Source: an uncultured Dorea sp. (GTDB lineage Bacteria > Bacillota > Clostridia > Lachnospirales > Lachnospiraceae). Taken from it: DNA of 64,000 nucleotides. The notes beneath the pieces were generated by a model. It was not told where the DNA came from. It made no database searches and saw only the letters and a program-made list of their open reading frames with translations. Positions 25,971 through 33,730 of the stretch are shown piece after piece; position 1 is the first letter of the stretch; each line of letters opens with the position of its first letter. Position numbers and translations under genes: made by a program. Location: the NCBI GenBank assembly GCA_910585725.1, contig CAJUFA010000016.1, forward strand, positions 13,165-77,164, written 5' to 3'.

Positions 25971-27341
25971 CTATCTGTCTTCCATCTTTACATATTCCCT
26001 ATGATCCGCCAGCGGCCTGTACGCCGGACGAATGATCTTGTCAACGTTCCTTAACTCCTCCAGACGGTGGGCGCTCCACCCTACGATACGCGCCGCGGCG
26101 AAAATCGGCGTATACAATTCCGACGGCAGATCCAGCATACTATATACAAGCCCGCTGTAGAAATCCACATTCGCATTAACGCCCTTATAGATCTTTCTTC
26201 TCTCTGCGATCACCTTCGGCGCCATATGTTCCACCATCTCATAAAGGGCGTATTCATCCTCACAGTTCTTTTCCTGGGCAAGCTGCTTCACAAACCCCTT
26301 GAAGATATCTGCTCTCGGATCCGATACGGAATAGATCGCGTGGCCCATTCCATAGATTAATCCTTTATTATCAAACGCCTTCTTCTCCAGAAGATTGCAA
26401 AGATACCGGCGTACCTCATCCTCGTCCTTCCAATCCTTCACAACCTTCTTCATATCTTCAAACATCTGAGTCACCTTGATATTGGCTCCGCCATGCTTCG
26501 GTCCCTTCAGAGACGCAAGCGCCGCCGCGATTGTAGAATAAGTATCTGTTCCGGAAGAAGTAACCACATGCGTGGTAAATGTCGAATTATTTCCACCGCC
26601 ATGATCCATATGAAGCACAAGCGCCATATCAAGAATCTTTGCCTCAAGCGCCGTATACTTCCGATCCTCACGAAGCATCATCAGGATATTCTCGGCCGTA
26701 GACAATTCCGGTGACGGCGCGTAGATGAACATGTCTTTCCCCTGACGGTAGTTGTATGCATGATAACCATATACCATCAACATCGGGAATTCACTGATCA
26801 GATTCAGGCATTGACGCAGCACGTTCGGCAGCGACGTATCGTCCGCCTTATCATCATAAGAATACAGATTCAGAATAGATCTGGACAGACTGATCATCAT
26901 GTCTTTGCTTGGCGCCTTCATGATTACATCTCTCACAAAAGTCGGCGGCAGCGTACGGCGTTCCACCAGCATTTCGTGAAATACAGCCAGCTCCTTTTCA
27001 TTTGGAAGTTCTCCGAACAGCAGCAGATATGTAATCTCCTCAAAACCAAAATGATTGTCTGATAAAAATCCTTTTACCAGATCCTTGATATTGTACCCGC
27101 GATAATAAAGATTTCCTTCACACGGAACTTCTTCCCCGTTCACCATCTTCTTCGCGCATACGTCGGAGATATTCGTCAGGCCCGCAAGGACGCCCTTTCC
27201 GTTCAGATCGCGCAAACCTCTCTTTACCTCATATTTTGTATAAAGTTCCTTGTTAATCTCATTTTTCTGTGAACACAGCTCAGCAAAATGTTCTATCTCC
27301 GGTGTGATCTCAAATAATGAGAATTCGTTTCTCCTCTCCAT
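25971..27341 (-). CDS. Citrate/2-methylcitrate synthase
   Basis: A 456-residue synthase condensing acetyl-CoA (or propionyl-CoA) with oxaloacetate. Family marks: LYYRGYNIKDLV, catalytic His in LHMDHGGGNNS, second His in GMGHAIYSVSDPRA, and catalytic Asp in NVDFYSGLVY. It is the longer clostridial form of the family. The start at 27341 has GGAGAGGAG six to seven bases upstream; the ATG at 27359 precedes that site. No other TCA cycle gene is near, so it probably feeds glutamate synthesis. Citrate versus methylcitrate cannot be separated here. Confidence 0.92.
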   Translation of the reverse strand: MERRNEFSLFEITPEIEHFAELCSQKNEINKELYTKYEVKRGLRDLNGKGVLAGLTNISDVCAKKMVNGEEVPCEGNLYYRGYNIKDLVKGFLSDNHFGFEEITYLLLFGELPNEKELAVFHEMLVERRTLPPTFVRDVIMKAPSKDMMISLSRSILNLYSYDDKADDTSLPNVLRQCLNLISEFPMLMVYGYHAYNYRQGKDMFIYAPSPELSTAENILMMLREDRKYTALEAKILDMALVLHMDHGGGNNSTFTTHVVTSSGTDTYSTIAAALASLKGPKHGGANIKVTQMFEDMKKVVKDWKDEDEVRRYLCNLLEKKAFDNKGLIYGMGHAIYSVSDPRADIFKGFVKQLAQEKNCEDEYALYEMVEHMAPKVIAERRKIYKGVNANVDFYSGLVYSMLDLPSELYTPIFAAARIVGWSAHRLEELRNVDKIIRPAYRPLADHREYVKMEDR

Positions 27342-27497
27342 CAAATCTCTCCTCTCCATATCTTATAAAACAACAGTTACTTTATGTAAACGGCGCCTGA
27401 GAAGATCCCCTGTCATCTTCAGGCAGATGCCAGATTATTCTTGTATACCGACACATTCATTTTTGATAAACTTCGCTGAATATAAAGGGAAAGAACA

Positions 27498-28379
27498 TTA
27501 ATGTTCCAACCGGCTATCCGCCAGATAATCACTCAATTCAGCAAACTCTTCCAGAGTCAGAGATTCCCCCCTGACGCTTGCTCCTCTGCTCAGTCTCTCT
27601 ACCGCCCGGATAATCGTCTCTTTTGAAAATGCCAGCTTGTCCGAATTATTCAGTCCGTTTACAAGCGTCTTGCGCCTCTGATTAAAAGAGGCTCTGATGA
27701 TATCAAACAATAAATCTTCGTCCTTAACTTCTACCGGCGGTTTCTTATGGCAATCCAACCTAATCACCGCAGATCCTACCTTCGGTCTCGGCATAAAACA
27801 ATTCGGCGGAACATTCGCCACGATGTAAGGACTGGCATAATACTGAACGGCTAACGACAGCGCTCCGTAATCCTTGCTTCCAGGCCCTGTCTGCATCCGA
27901 TCCGCGACTTCCTTCTGCACCATAACCGTGATACTTTCTACTGGCACATGACTCTCGAACAATCCCATAATGATCGGCGTCGTAATATAATATGGGAGAT
28001 TTGCCGCTACTTTCACTGGTTTTCCGCCATTTTCCTCCATTACAAGCTTATTGATATCTATTTTCAGAATATCCTCATTGATAATCTTCACATTTTTATA
28101 TCCGTCAAGTGTGTCAGTAAGTATGGGAATCAGGTTTTTATCGATCTCTACCGCTATGACTTTTCCCGCTGTCTCCGCCAGATACTGCGTCATCGTGCCA
28201 ATCCCCGGGCCGATCTCCAACACCATATCTTCTTTACTGATCTTGGCCGCATTTATAATCTTGTCTAATACATGAGGGTCAATTAGAAAGTTTTGTCCGA
28301 ATTTTTTCTGAAATGAAAAATTATATCTTTGCAAAATCTCTATTGTATTCTGTGGAATCCCTAAGACTGATCTGTTCAT
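27498..28379 (-). CDS. rsmA (ksgA): 16S rRNA (adenine1518-N6/adenine1519-N6)-dimethyltransferase
   Basis: A 293-residue SAM-dependent methyltransferase that dimethylates two adjacent adenines in helix 45 of 16S rRNA during 30S maturation. Marks: KKFGQNFLIDPHVLDKI, SAM motif LEIGPGIGTMTQYLAE, the catalytic NLPYYITTPI stretch and PRPKVGSAVIRL. The ATG at 28379 has CAGGAG nine bases upstream; a frame from 28421 adds a non-conserved extension. Loss of this gene classically gives kasugamycin resistance. Confidence 0.96.
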   Translation of the reverse strand: MNRSVLGIPQNTIEILQRYNFSFQKKFGQNFLIDPHVLDKIINAAKISKEDMVLEIGPGIGTMTQYLAETAGKVIAVEIDKNLIPILTDTLDGYKNVKIINEDILKIDINKLVMEENGGKPVKVAANLPYYITTPIIMGLFESHVPVESITVMVQKEVADRMQTGPGSKDYGALSLAVQYYASPYIVANVPPNCFMPRPKVGSAVIRLDCHKKPPVEVKDEDLLFDIIRASFNQRRKTLVNGLNNSDKLAFSKETIIRAVERLSRGASVRGESLTLEEFAELSDYLADSRLEH

Positions 28380-28558
28380 GTATGCACTCCTGAAATTAAA
28401 GTGATGTGAAATATTATACAATATTTTTCTAATTTTTGATATAGCAAAAGGATTAAATAATAATTAAGAAACTATGAATTAATACTCCATAAAATTTGAG
28501 AATAATATGAATCTCCTGATTCTTCAGCATATTTCATTCTGCTTATGTACATACTTAA

Positions 28559-28594
28559 TGTACTGACATATTCGTCTCTGAATGTGTCAGTACA
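28559..28594. repeat. Long inverted repeat upstream of the 59-residue gene
   Basis: TGTACTGACATATTC and GAATGTGTCAGTACA form a 15-bp dyad with one G-T pair and a 6-base loop. There is no T run, and the dyad ends 21 bases before the start codon. It looks like an operator or leader hairpin rather than a terminator. Confidence 0.55.
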
Positions 28595-28615
28595 CTAGTC
28601 TCGAGGTGATAGAAC

Positions 28616-28795
28616 ATGACTTTTCAAGATGAATTTCCAATTGGATTTACTATGTCGCTGGCACAGCACACCGACATCCTTACACAATTCGCGTCGCTTT
28701 CGCCGGATGAGCAGCAACGCATCGTAGATGGGTCACGCCAAATGAAAAGCCGCGAAGAGATGCAGAATTACGTGGAAAATATGTTTCAGGGATAA
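28616..28795 (+). CDS. 59-residue conserved microprotein
   Basis: Starts MTFQDEFPIGFTMSLAQHTD and ends in a charged amphipathic helix (SRQMKSREEMQNYVENMFQG). GAGGTGAT precedes the ATG by seven bases. The gene is bracketed by the dyad at 28559 and a clean terminator at 28790, which argues that it is real. Similar small proteins seem common in Clostridia as far as I recall, with no known role. It is divergent from ksgA. Confidence 0.75.
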   Translation: MTFQDEFPIGFTMSLAQHTDILTQFASLSPDEQQRIVDGSRQMKSREEMQNYVENMFQG

Positions 28796-28815
28796 GGCTA
28801 TGCCTTATCCTTTTT
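28790..28815 (+). terminator. Terminator of the 59-residue gene
   Basis: A 9-bp perfect stem (GGATAAGGC/GCCTTATCC, 3-base loop) followed by TTTTT. The stop codon lies within the 5' arm. Confidence 0.88.
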
Positions 28816-28824
28816 GATAACTTC

Positions 28825-28874
28825 GAGGTTCACATGAATTTCTTAATTCAATTTTTGAGGTTCACATGAATTTC
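28825..28874. repeat. Two 18-base direct repeats upstream of a promoter
   Basis: GAGGTTCACATGAATTTC occurs at 28825-28842 and again, perfectly, at 28857-28874; the starts are 32 bases apart, three helical turns. The second copy ends 13 bases before the -35 of the zinc-ribbon gene promoter, so they may bind an activator. Confidence 0.6.
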
Positions 28875-28887
28875 ACAGATTCAATAC

Positions 28888-28916
28888 TTGTGAATGGCCA
28901 AAACATTTAGTATAAT
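28888..28916 (+). promoter_or_regulatory. Promoter of the zinc-ribbon gene
   Basis: -35 TTGTGA (28888-28893), 17-base spacer, perfect -10 TATAAT (28911-28916). The leader to the start codon is about 115 bases. Confidence 0.75.
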
Positions 28917-29036
28917 GAATTTCAACAGGTTCTGTTCAGGCAATTATAAAAGAACCTGCCGCTTATTTAGGATACTAATACATACCGATATTGACGGATA
29001 TATTCGAGCGATAATTAATACAAAGGAGGAATATCA

Positions 29037-30134
29037 ATGGAATTATTTGACAAAATGAAAGAATCAATCACAATTGCCGGGCAAGGTGTTTCACAAAAAG
29101 CAAAATCAGCAACTGAAAGTGTCCGCCTCAGTAATATGATTAAGTCGAACGACAGAATGATCGACAAACTTACCTATCAAGTAGGAGTTCAATGCGTGAA
29201 TAATCATATCAATGAACTTAATACAGAATATAATGCTCTCTTTTCTGAAATCCTTCGATTAAGAGCCGAAAACCAGCAACTTCAAGTTGAACTGCAGCAG
29301 GCGACCGCTGTAAATTCATGTCCTCACTGCGGTTTTAATAACAATGCAAACGCTAAATTTTGTGTCAGCTGCGGCGCACCTTTATTCACAATCCCAGCGC
29401 CTGCTCCTGCTGAAGGCGGACACTGCTGTCCAAAATGCCAAACAAAAAATGCCGATGATGCCAGGTTTTGTGTAGAATGCGGAACTCTGCTTTCACAAGC
29501 CGCACCGACTCCTGTTCCTTCACCGAATTCCTTCCAGAATCTTCAGGGAGCGTCTACTTCTGTTACGCCGTCCTATACAAACACTCCGGTTGTCAAAGAA
29601 CGCTGCTGCCCAAGATGTGGATTTGCGAATACCGATGATTCAATGTTCTGTGTAGAATGCGGAACCCAGCTTCCGCCTACTGAATCAGTAATGAATTCAA
29701 GCCCTGTTACTGAACCAGTAATGAATTCAAATCCTGATTTTGAGACGATTGTGTCCCCAGAGCCGGTTCTTCCACCGACAGAAAATTCATCGCCGGATGC
29801 TGACTCCGTACCTGTATCAAATTCTTTCTCCGAGACGATCTCTGCATCGGCGTCAGAACAGTTACCGGAACCTGACTCCGCGCCTGATTCAGAGCCATCC
29901 TCTGAATCAGGTTCCGCATTAGTGTCGGATTCGTCCTCGGAAACCGTTCATGAACCAATACCAGAATCTTTTTCAGAGACGGATCAGACGTCTGCTTCCG
30001 AAACAACCGTCGCACGAGTATCTTTGGAAAAACCCGAGACGGCTCCGTCCGGCAATATCTGTAAGAATTGCGGCACAGTACTGGATGATGATTCTCTGTT
30101 CTGTACGGAATGTGGTACAAAACGAGAGCTTTAA
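29037..30134 (+). CDS. Multi-zinc-ribbon protein with acidic low-complexity linker
   Basis: A 365-residue protein. Residues 1-90 are helical and coiled-coil-like. Four double-CxxC zinc ribbons follow: CPHCGF...CVSCG, CPKCQT...CVECG, CPRCGF...CVECG, and a C-terminal CKNCGT...CTECG. Ribbons 3 and 4 are separated by roughly 120 residues rich in Ser, Pro, Glu and Thr with short repeats (SEP, PVMNS). AAGGAGG precedes the start. Such ribbons usually mediate protein or nucleic-acid contacts; the role is unknown. It is the last chromosomal gene before tRNA-Arg. Confidence 0.82.
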   Translation: MELFDKMKESITIAGQGVSQKAKSATESVRLSNMIKSNDRMIDKLTYQVGVQCVNNHINELNTEYNALFSEILRLRAENQQLQVELQQATAVNSCPHCGFNNNANAKFCVSCGAPLFTIPAPAPAEGGHCCPKCQTKNADDARFCVECGTLLSQAAPTPVPSPNSFQNLQGASTSVTPSYTNTPVVKERCCPRCGFANTDDSMFCVECGTQLPPTESVMNSSPVTEPVMNSNPDFETIVSPEPVLPPTENSSPDADSVPVSNSFSETISASASEQLPEPDSAPDSEPSSESGSALVSDSSSETVHEPIPESFSETDQTSASETTVARVSLEKPETAPSGNICKNCGTVLDDDSLFCTECGTKREL

Positions 30135-30191
30135 ATTTCTCTTTAAATTTCAGAAATGGTAAAGAAAAATGATAAAGAAGATTGCTGACCA

Positions 30192-30220
30192 TTGACAATT
30201 CTCTGAAGTTAAAGTATAAT
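30192..30220 (+). promoter_or_regulatory. Consensus promoter of tRNA-Arg
   Basis: TTGACA (30192-30197), exactly 17 bases, TATAAT (30215-30220): a perfect sigma-70/SigA promoter, 38 bases before the tRNA. Confidence 0.9.
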
Positions 30221-30257
30221 AAACGTCGTTGAAAATATATTTCAATATTGTTTAAGT

Positions 30258-30330
30258 GTCTCTGTAGCTCAGGGGATAGAGCATTCGCCTCCTAAGCGAA
30301 GGGTCGGACGTTCAAATCGTCTCAGGGACG
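30258..30330 (+). tRNA. tRNA-Arg (anticodon CCU)
   Basis: A 73-base cloverleaf. The acceptor arms GTCTCTG and CAGGGAC pair with one G-U, the D-arm reads GCTCAGGGGATAGAGC, the anticodon arm is TTCGC-CTCCTAA-GCGAA giving CCU, and the T-loop is TTCAAAT. CCA is not encoded. The 3' end is the apparent integration site of the element that follows. Confidence 0.95.
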
Positions 30331-30336
30331 CTAAGG

Positions 30337-30373
30337 GTGCTGGAAATCAAGGATTTCCGGCACTTTCTCTTTT
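30337..30373 (+). terminator. Terminator after tRNA-Arg
   Basis: A 12-bp stem with one G-T pair (GTGCTGGAAATC/GATTTCCGGCAC, 3-base loop) followed by TTTCTCTTTTT. It lies inside the element end, so it may have been supplied by the element. Confidence 0.85.
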
Positions 30374-30435
30374 TGAAAAATCACATATGCATGATTCAAA
30401 TTGTAAAAATTCTAAATGCATATTTAGTGAATATC

Positions 30436-30529
30436 CTGCTAATTGGTGGACGAACTATTATTTTAAGGATTCGAACAGTTGCTAATAGCCTGCTAATAAG
30501 AAATATTAGCCAAAAATCTGCTAATAAGG
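30436..30529. repeat. Cluster of TGCTAAT repeats near attL (integrase arm-site candidates)
   Basis: TGCTAAT motifs occur at about 30437, 30480, 30490 and 30519, plus an inverted copy (ATTAGC) near 30505. They lie between the tRNA end and the 3' end of the integrase gene, where tyrosine recombinases of tRNA-integrating elements often have arm-type sites. Confidence 0.5.
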
Positions 30530-30542
30530 TAATCTTGATAAT

Positions 30543-31928
30543 TCAATTCGCCTTTGTTCCAGCTTGTGCAATTAAATTACTCAGCATAGATGTTAATTCA
30601 GGGGAGTCCTGAAGCAGTTGTACAATATTTGTTACCTCTGGCGCCAATTTCTCTTCTTCAGGCGGAGTGATTTTCCGCAGATCACAATTAGCATAAAAAG
30701 CCTCTTCAAACCTTTGGGCATTGACCTTTCGATCTTCATCAAGAATATGTGCATATACATCTGTAATCATATCAATCTGTGCATGTCCGGTATCGCCCTG
30801 TGTTGCCTTAATATCCCCTTTGTTTAATTTCAATTTGTAAGTCGTACTTGAATGTCTGAGAGAATGAAAAACAACATTGGGAAGGTTTAGTTTTTCTTTT
30901 AACTTATTAAATTCCTTCTCTATAACTCTGGATTCGCATGGTCTGCCATTGGGTAAAGCAACGACCAGGTTATAGTCGTAATATTCATCGCCAAAGAACG
31001 ATTTTACCTCTTCCTGTTCTTCTTTCCATTTTGTCAAAATATAGGCAACTGTTTTAGGAAGCCATACCTTACGGACGCTGGATTCAGTTTTAGGGGTTTT
31101 TAATATCAAATTGGTGCTGGTTCCATTCATCATAGAAGGAAAGACCTGAATAATATCTTTTTCATCCATAAACTGTCTTGCATCCTTGGATACTCTTGAA
31201 AGTTCCTGCATAATAATCACATGTGCATCATCAGCAGCTATATCAGCATCTGAGATGTGAACATTGTCCCACTGAAGGCCAATGATCTCACCCAAACGCA
31301 AAGAACATGCAAATGCCAGATTCATGGCTATATATAATTTTGGTTCTTTGCAGCCATCCAGAGCAGTACGAATCATTTCAGCATCCCAAATCTCTCTTTT
31401 CTTGTAATTGGTCTTTGGACGATTAGCCATTGGAAACGGATTCCTTGAGATCATCTCCCATTTTACAGCCTGATCAAAAGCACACCTTAAAACTTTGTGG
31501 ACACTGTTAATAACACCAGATGTTACATATTCAGATCTTGGTTTCATATTTCTTTTCACCACTGATTTTGTCTTTTTAAGGGTCTGATAGTATTCATCAA
31601 CTACTTTTGGAGTGATACTTTGTATTGGTAAATCCCCAATGATCGGATTGATGTAATTTGCTATCAGTGCACAATTTGACTCGTAGGTAGATAGTGCCCA
31701 GTGAGCACTGCCATAAATTTTGATGAAATCATATAAGAAATCTTTTACTTTAATATCCTTTGGTGGAATAAATGTTCCGTTTATTTGTTCTGACTCAATT
31801 TCAACTTTTCGCTTCTTGGCTTCTGCAGGTGTATTATATGTTTCCCACTTTTGCTTTTTCTCTCCCTTTTCATCCTCATAATAGTAAACAACAGAATATT
31901 TCTTCTTACGTTTAATAATCGTAGCCAT
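30543..31928 (-). CDS. int: Tyrosine-type site-specific integrase
   Basis: A 461-residue recombinase. It has an N-terminal arm-binding domain (1-60), a SAM-like core-binding domain (65-165) and a catalytic domain from about 180. Catalytic residues: Arg in CSLRLGEIIGL, Lys in the beta-hairpin around KTPKTESSVRKVWLP, HSLRHSS (His-x-x-Arg), Gly-His in GDTGHAQ, and the nucleophile Tyr in DVYAHI. AAGGAG precedes the ATG. It integrates and, with the small upstream protein, excises the element at tRNA-Arg. Confidence 0.95.
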   Translation of the reverse strand: MATIIKRKKKYSVVYYYEDEKGEKKQKWETYNTPAEAKKRKVEIESEQINGTFIPPKDIKVKDFLYDFIKIYGSAHWALSTYESNCALIANYINPIIGDLPIQSITPKVVDEYYQTLKKTKSVVKRNMKPRSEYVTSGVINSVHKVLRCAFDQAVKWEMISRNPFPMANRPKTNYKKREIWDAEMIRTALDGCKEPKLYIAMNLAFACSLRLGEIIGLQWDNVHISDADIAADDAHVIIMQELSRVSKDARQFMDEKDIIQVFPSMMNGTSTNLILKTPKTESSVRKVWLPKTVAYILTKWKEEQEEVKSFFGDEYYDYNLVVALPNGRPCESRVIEKEFNKLKEKLNLPNVVFHSLRHSSTTYKLKLNKGDIKATQGDTGHAQIDMITDVYAHILDEDRKVNAQRFEEAFYANCDLRKITPPEEEKLAPEVTNIVQLLQDSPELTSMLSNLIAQAGTKAN

Positions 31929-31943
31929 ACGTTTTCTCCTTTT

Positions 31944-32156
31944 TTAATTAGCTCCGCTATTCAGCCAGTCCTCAAAGGATCTTTTATTTATCCGTATGAT
32001 TCTGCCGATTCGTTTTGAGATAAAGCAGTTCTCTTCACATAATTTATATGCTAATTTCTTGCTTATACCTAAAATGACGGCAATTTCTTGTACAGAGTAG
32101 GTCGTTGATCCTTCTGAATGTACAGCAGATGTTTCTTGGTTAGAATTTGCTGTCAT
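31944..32156 (-). CDS. xis: Excisionase-like helix-turn-helix protein
   Basis: A 70-residue protein with a MerR-like/excisionase wing domain (YSVQEIAVILGISKKLAYKL, then GRIIRINKRSFEDWL). It is placed 15 bases upstream of the integrase on the same strand, the standard arrangement of a recombination directionality factor. The start at 32156 has AAAGGAG six bases upstream; an upstream in-frame ATG at 32198 does not. Confidence 0.85.
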   Translation of the reverse strand: MTANSNQETSAVHSEGSTTYSVQEIAVILGISKKLAYKLCEENCFISKRIGRIIRINKRSFEDWLNSGAN

Positions 32157-32573
32157 ATGTACTCCTTTCTTTTGACAGCATAGGTAACGTATAGCCAAAA
32201 CTCCTCATATTTCTATTATACGTCCCTTTTGCTGCCTTGTAAATTTTAAATTATTAATGTTGTTGATCTTCCAGAAGCCAGTTCCTATGCCCTTTCCGGC
32301 CATGTATCCGGCGTTACTGTGTAATCTTTAAGCTGCAGGCGCGCGTCCATGCACACTATCTACAGCACCTGGTATCAATCTCCTGAAAGATGTATGAAAT
32401 TGTCAAGGTTCGCAAAAGCACAATGAAGTCCTAATTATTTGTCCTTTCATATAAGTAATAGTGTCGAAATTCGGGAGATTGGAAAATTTTTGTAAGAAGT
32501 TGAAATAAATCAAGATATGATAAAAAAAAATCAAGAAAAACCGGATTACCTGGAGGCAACCCGGCAAGATTTC
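32157..32573. other. Intergenic region with recombinase-tail remnant
   Basis: No convincing gene. Positions 32444-32465 carry a 22-base sequence repeated perfectly, inverted, at 55206-55227 just after the serine recombinase gene. A further GAGATTGGAAAATTT near 32475 matches the last codons of that recombinase. The region thus appears to hold the decayed end of a related recombinase gene on the minus strand. Confidence 0.6.
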
Positions 32574-32891
32574 TTATTTTTCTTTGTTAGATAAGCGTTT
32601 TAAGAGAGGAATTATCGTCATCATGTCATCTTCGTCTAACTGCTTCAGAAGGTCACAAGCTTTCTGGTACAACGGAAGATTGTGTAATTCCTCGTCAAAG
32701 AACTGGTATGGCGTGATATTAAAGTACTGGCAGATCTCGTAAAACTGGCTCATGGACGGTAAGGAACGTCCGGAGCTGATATTCTGGATATAGCTTTTAT
32801 TCTTCCCCAGATCCAGGCTCATCTGGTATTCTGATACATTTTTCTTAATCCGTAACTCCGTAATACGGTCTGCTACATACTTTTTATCCAT
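32574..32891 (-). CDS. XRE-family regulator of the element
   Basis: A 105-residue DNA-binding protein. The N-terminal Cro/CI domain (ITELRIKKNVSEYQMSLDLG, SYIQNISSGRSLPSMSQF) covers residues 8-65; the C-terminal 35 residues form an acidic helix pair. GAGAGGTG lies upstream. Proteins of this kind keep conjugative elements silent. AT-rich repeats at 32961-33001 in its upstream region are candidate operators. Confidence 0.88.
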   Translation of the reverse strand: MDKKYVADRITELRIKKNVSEYQMSLDLGKNKSYIQNISSGRSLPSMSQFYEICQYFNITPYQFFDEELHNLPLYQKACDLLKQLDEDDMMTIIPLLKRLSNKEK

Positions 32892-32960
32892 TTTTCTACA
32901 CCTCTCAAATTTATTTTATCCTATTTGATTATGTAGAATTGCGGAATATAGTAGTTATAA

Positions 32961-33001
32961 ATACCGTATATATCAATATATGATTGATTATATCCGTATA
33001 T
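32961..33001. promoter_or_regulatory. AT-rich operator candidate of the XRE regulator
   Basis: CCGTATAT occurs at 32964-32971 and 32994-33001, 30 bases apart, in a divergent promoter region between the XRE gene and the Cys-rich gene. Confidence 0.35.
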
Positions 33002-33084
33002 TAGGTATATAATACAATAGAAAAAAGAAATTCACAAAATAAATGTGATAAACCTTGGGATATGATGATTGTTGGAAGGAGTAG

Positions 33085-33285
33085 ATGCGAGTGAAAGTGA
33101 TCGGAACTGCCAAAGAAATTGAATGGCTGAAGAACACTATACAGAACAACTGCGACCAATGCCCTTATATGGAGTCCTGCAGCGAGTCTGCAAAACAGGA
33201 TGACCGGATGTATGGAAAGGTTCAGCATACATGTAAGGATTTTCTGGGAGAGACCATAGAATTTATCATAGAAAGTAACGTGTAG
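33085..33285 (+). CDS. Small cysteine-rich protein
   Basis: A 66-residue protein with a CDQCPYMESC motif (C-x2-C-x5-C) and one more Cys near 50, suggesting a metal or Fe-S site. AAGGAG lies just upstream of the ATG; a GTG two codons later gives better spacing and is an alternative start. It is divergent from the XRE regulator, so it may be under its control. Function unknown. Confidence 0.6.
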   Translation: MRVKVIGTAKEIEWLKNTIQNNCDQCPYMESCSESAKQDDRMYGKVQHTCKDFLGETIEFIIESNV

Positions 33286-33339
33286 TACTGTATATTGTGT
33301 ATGTATAAACAGATTGAACTATATATAGTATAAATAAAA

Positions 33340-33368
33340 TTGACATCATCTATATCTTGTGTTACTAT
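33340..33368 (+). promoter_or_regulatory. Strong promoter of a leader or small RNA
   Basis: -35 TTGACA (33340-33345), 17-base spacer, -10 TACTAT (33363-33368). There is no start codon with a ribosome site for about 360 bases downstream. Confidence 0.75.
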
Positions 33369-33374
33369 ACTGGT

Positions 33375-33538
33375 ATAGTTGATTTTATGCATGTCCCTTG
33401 TGGGGAAGCTTTCGGATTGTTAGGAATCCAGGAAGTAGAGGACAGAAGAAAAAGGAATCTGTCTGCATAAGCTGTTTATGTTTGTAAGGAGTGTCACCAT
33501 ATGCTGTTTCCGGCTTGCAGTGGCACTTTTTGTTTTTT
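33375..33538 (+). ncRNA. Candidate structured small RNA or attenuator leader
   Basis: It runs from the predicted start (about 33375) to a Rho-independent terminator: 8-bp stem 33490-33527, then a T-rich tail to 33538. Inside, TTATGCA (33385-33391) pairs with TGCATAA (33464-33470). TGTCC (33392-33396) can pair with GGACA (33440-33444), while GACAG (33441-33445) can instead pair with CTGTC (33459-33463). GGATT/AATCC closes a small hairpin at 33414-33429. The nested and alternative pairings suggest a small RNA or an attenuator for the gene at 33731. I do not recognise a known class. Confidence 0.55.
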
Positions 33539-33730
33539 AGGCTGGAAATGTTTATTAACATATCAGCCAGTTAGTGTGGAATGAATGGAGATAATCTCTG
33601 TTTCATTCCTTTTTTATTGCAATCATCCAAAAGAAATTGCTACAGGCTGATTTTATGGATAAAGTTGCCAAAACTGGCCAGCGTGCCGTTTATGGATAAA
33701 AAAATTTATTTAAGAAAGGTGGAAGAACAC

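Noticed and set aside
29707..30198. 163-codon frame on the minus strand
   Set aside because: It is a shadow of the low-complexity linker of the zinc-ribbon protein.
30337..30612. 91-codon plus-strand frame just after tRNA-Arg
   Set aside because: It begins in the terminator hairpin and runs through the repeat cluster into the integrase 3' end; composition is that of non-coding DNA.
33001..33228. 75-codon minus-strand frame opposite the Cys-rich gene
   Set aside because: No ribosome site, and it overlaps a gene with a good one on the other strand.
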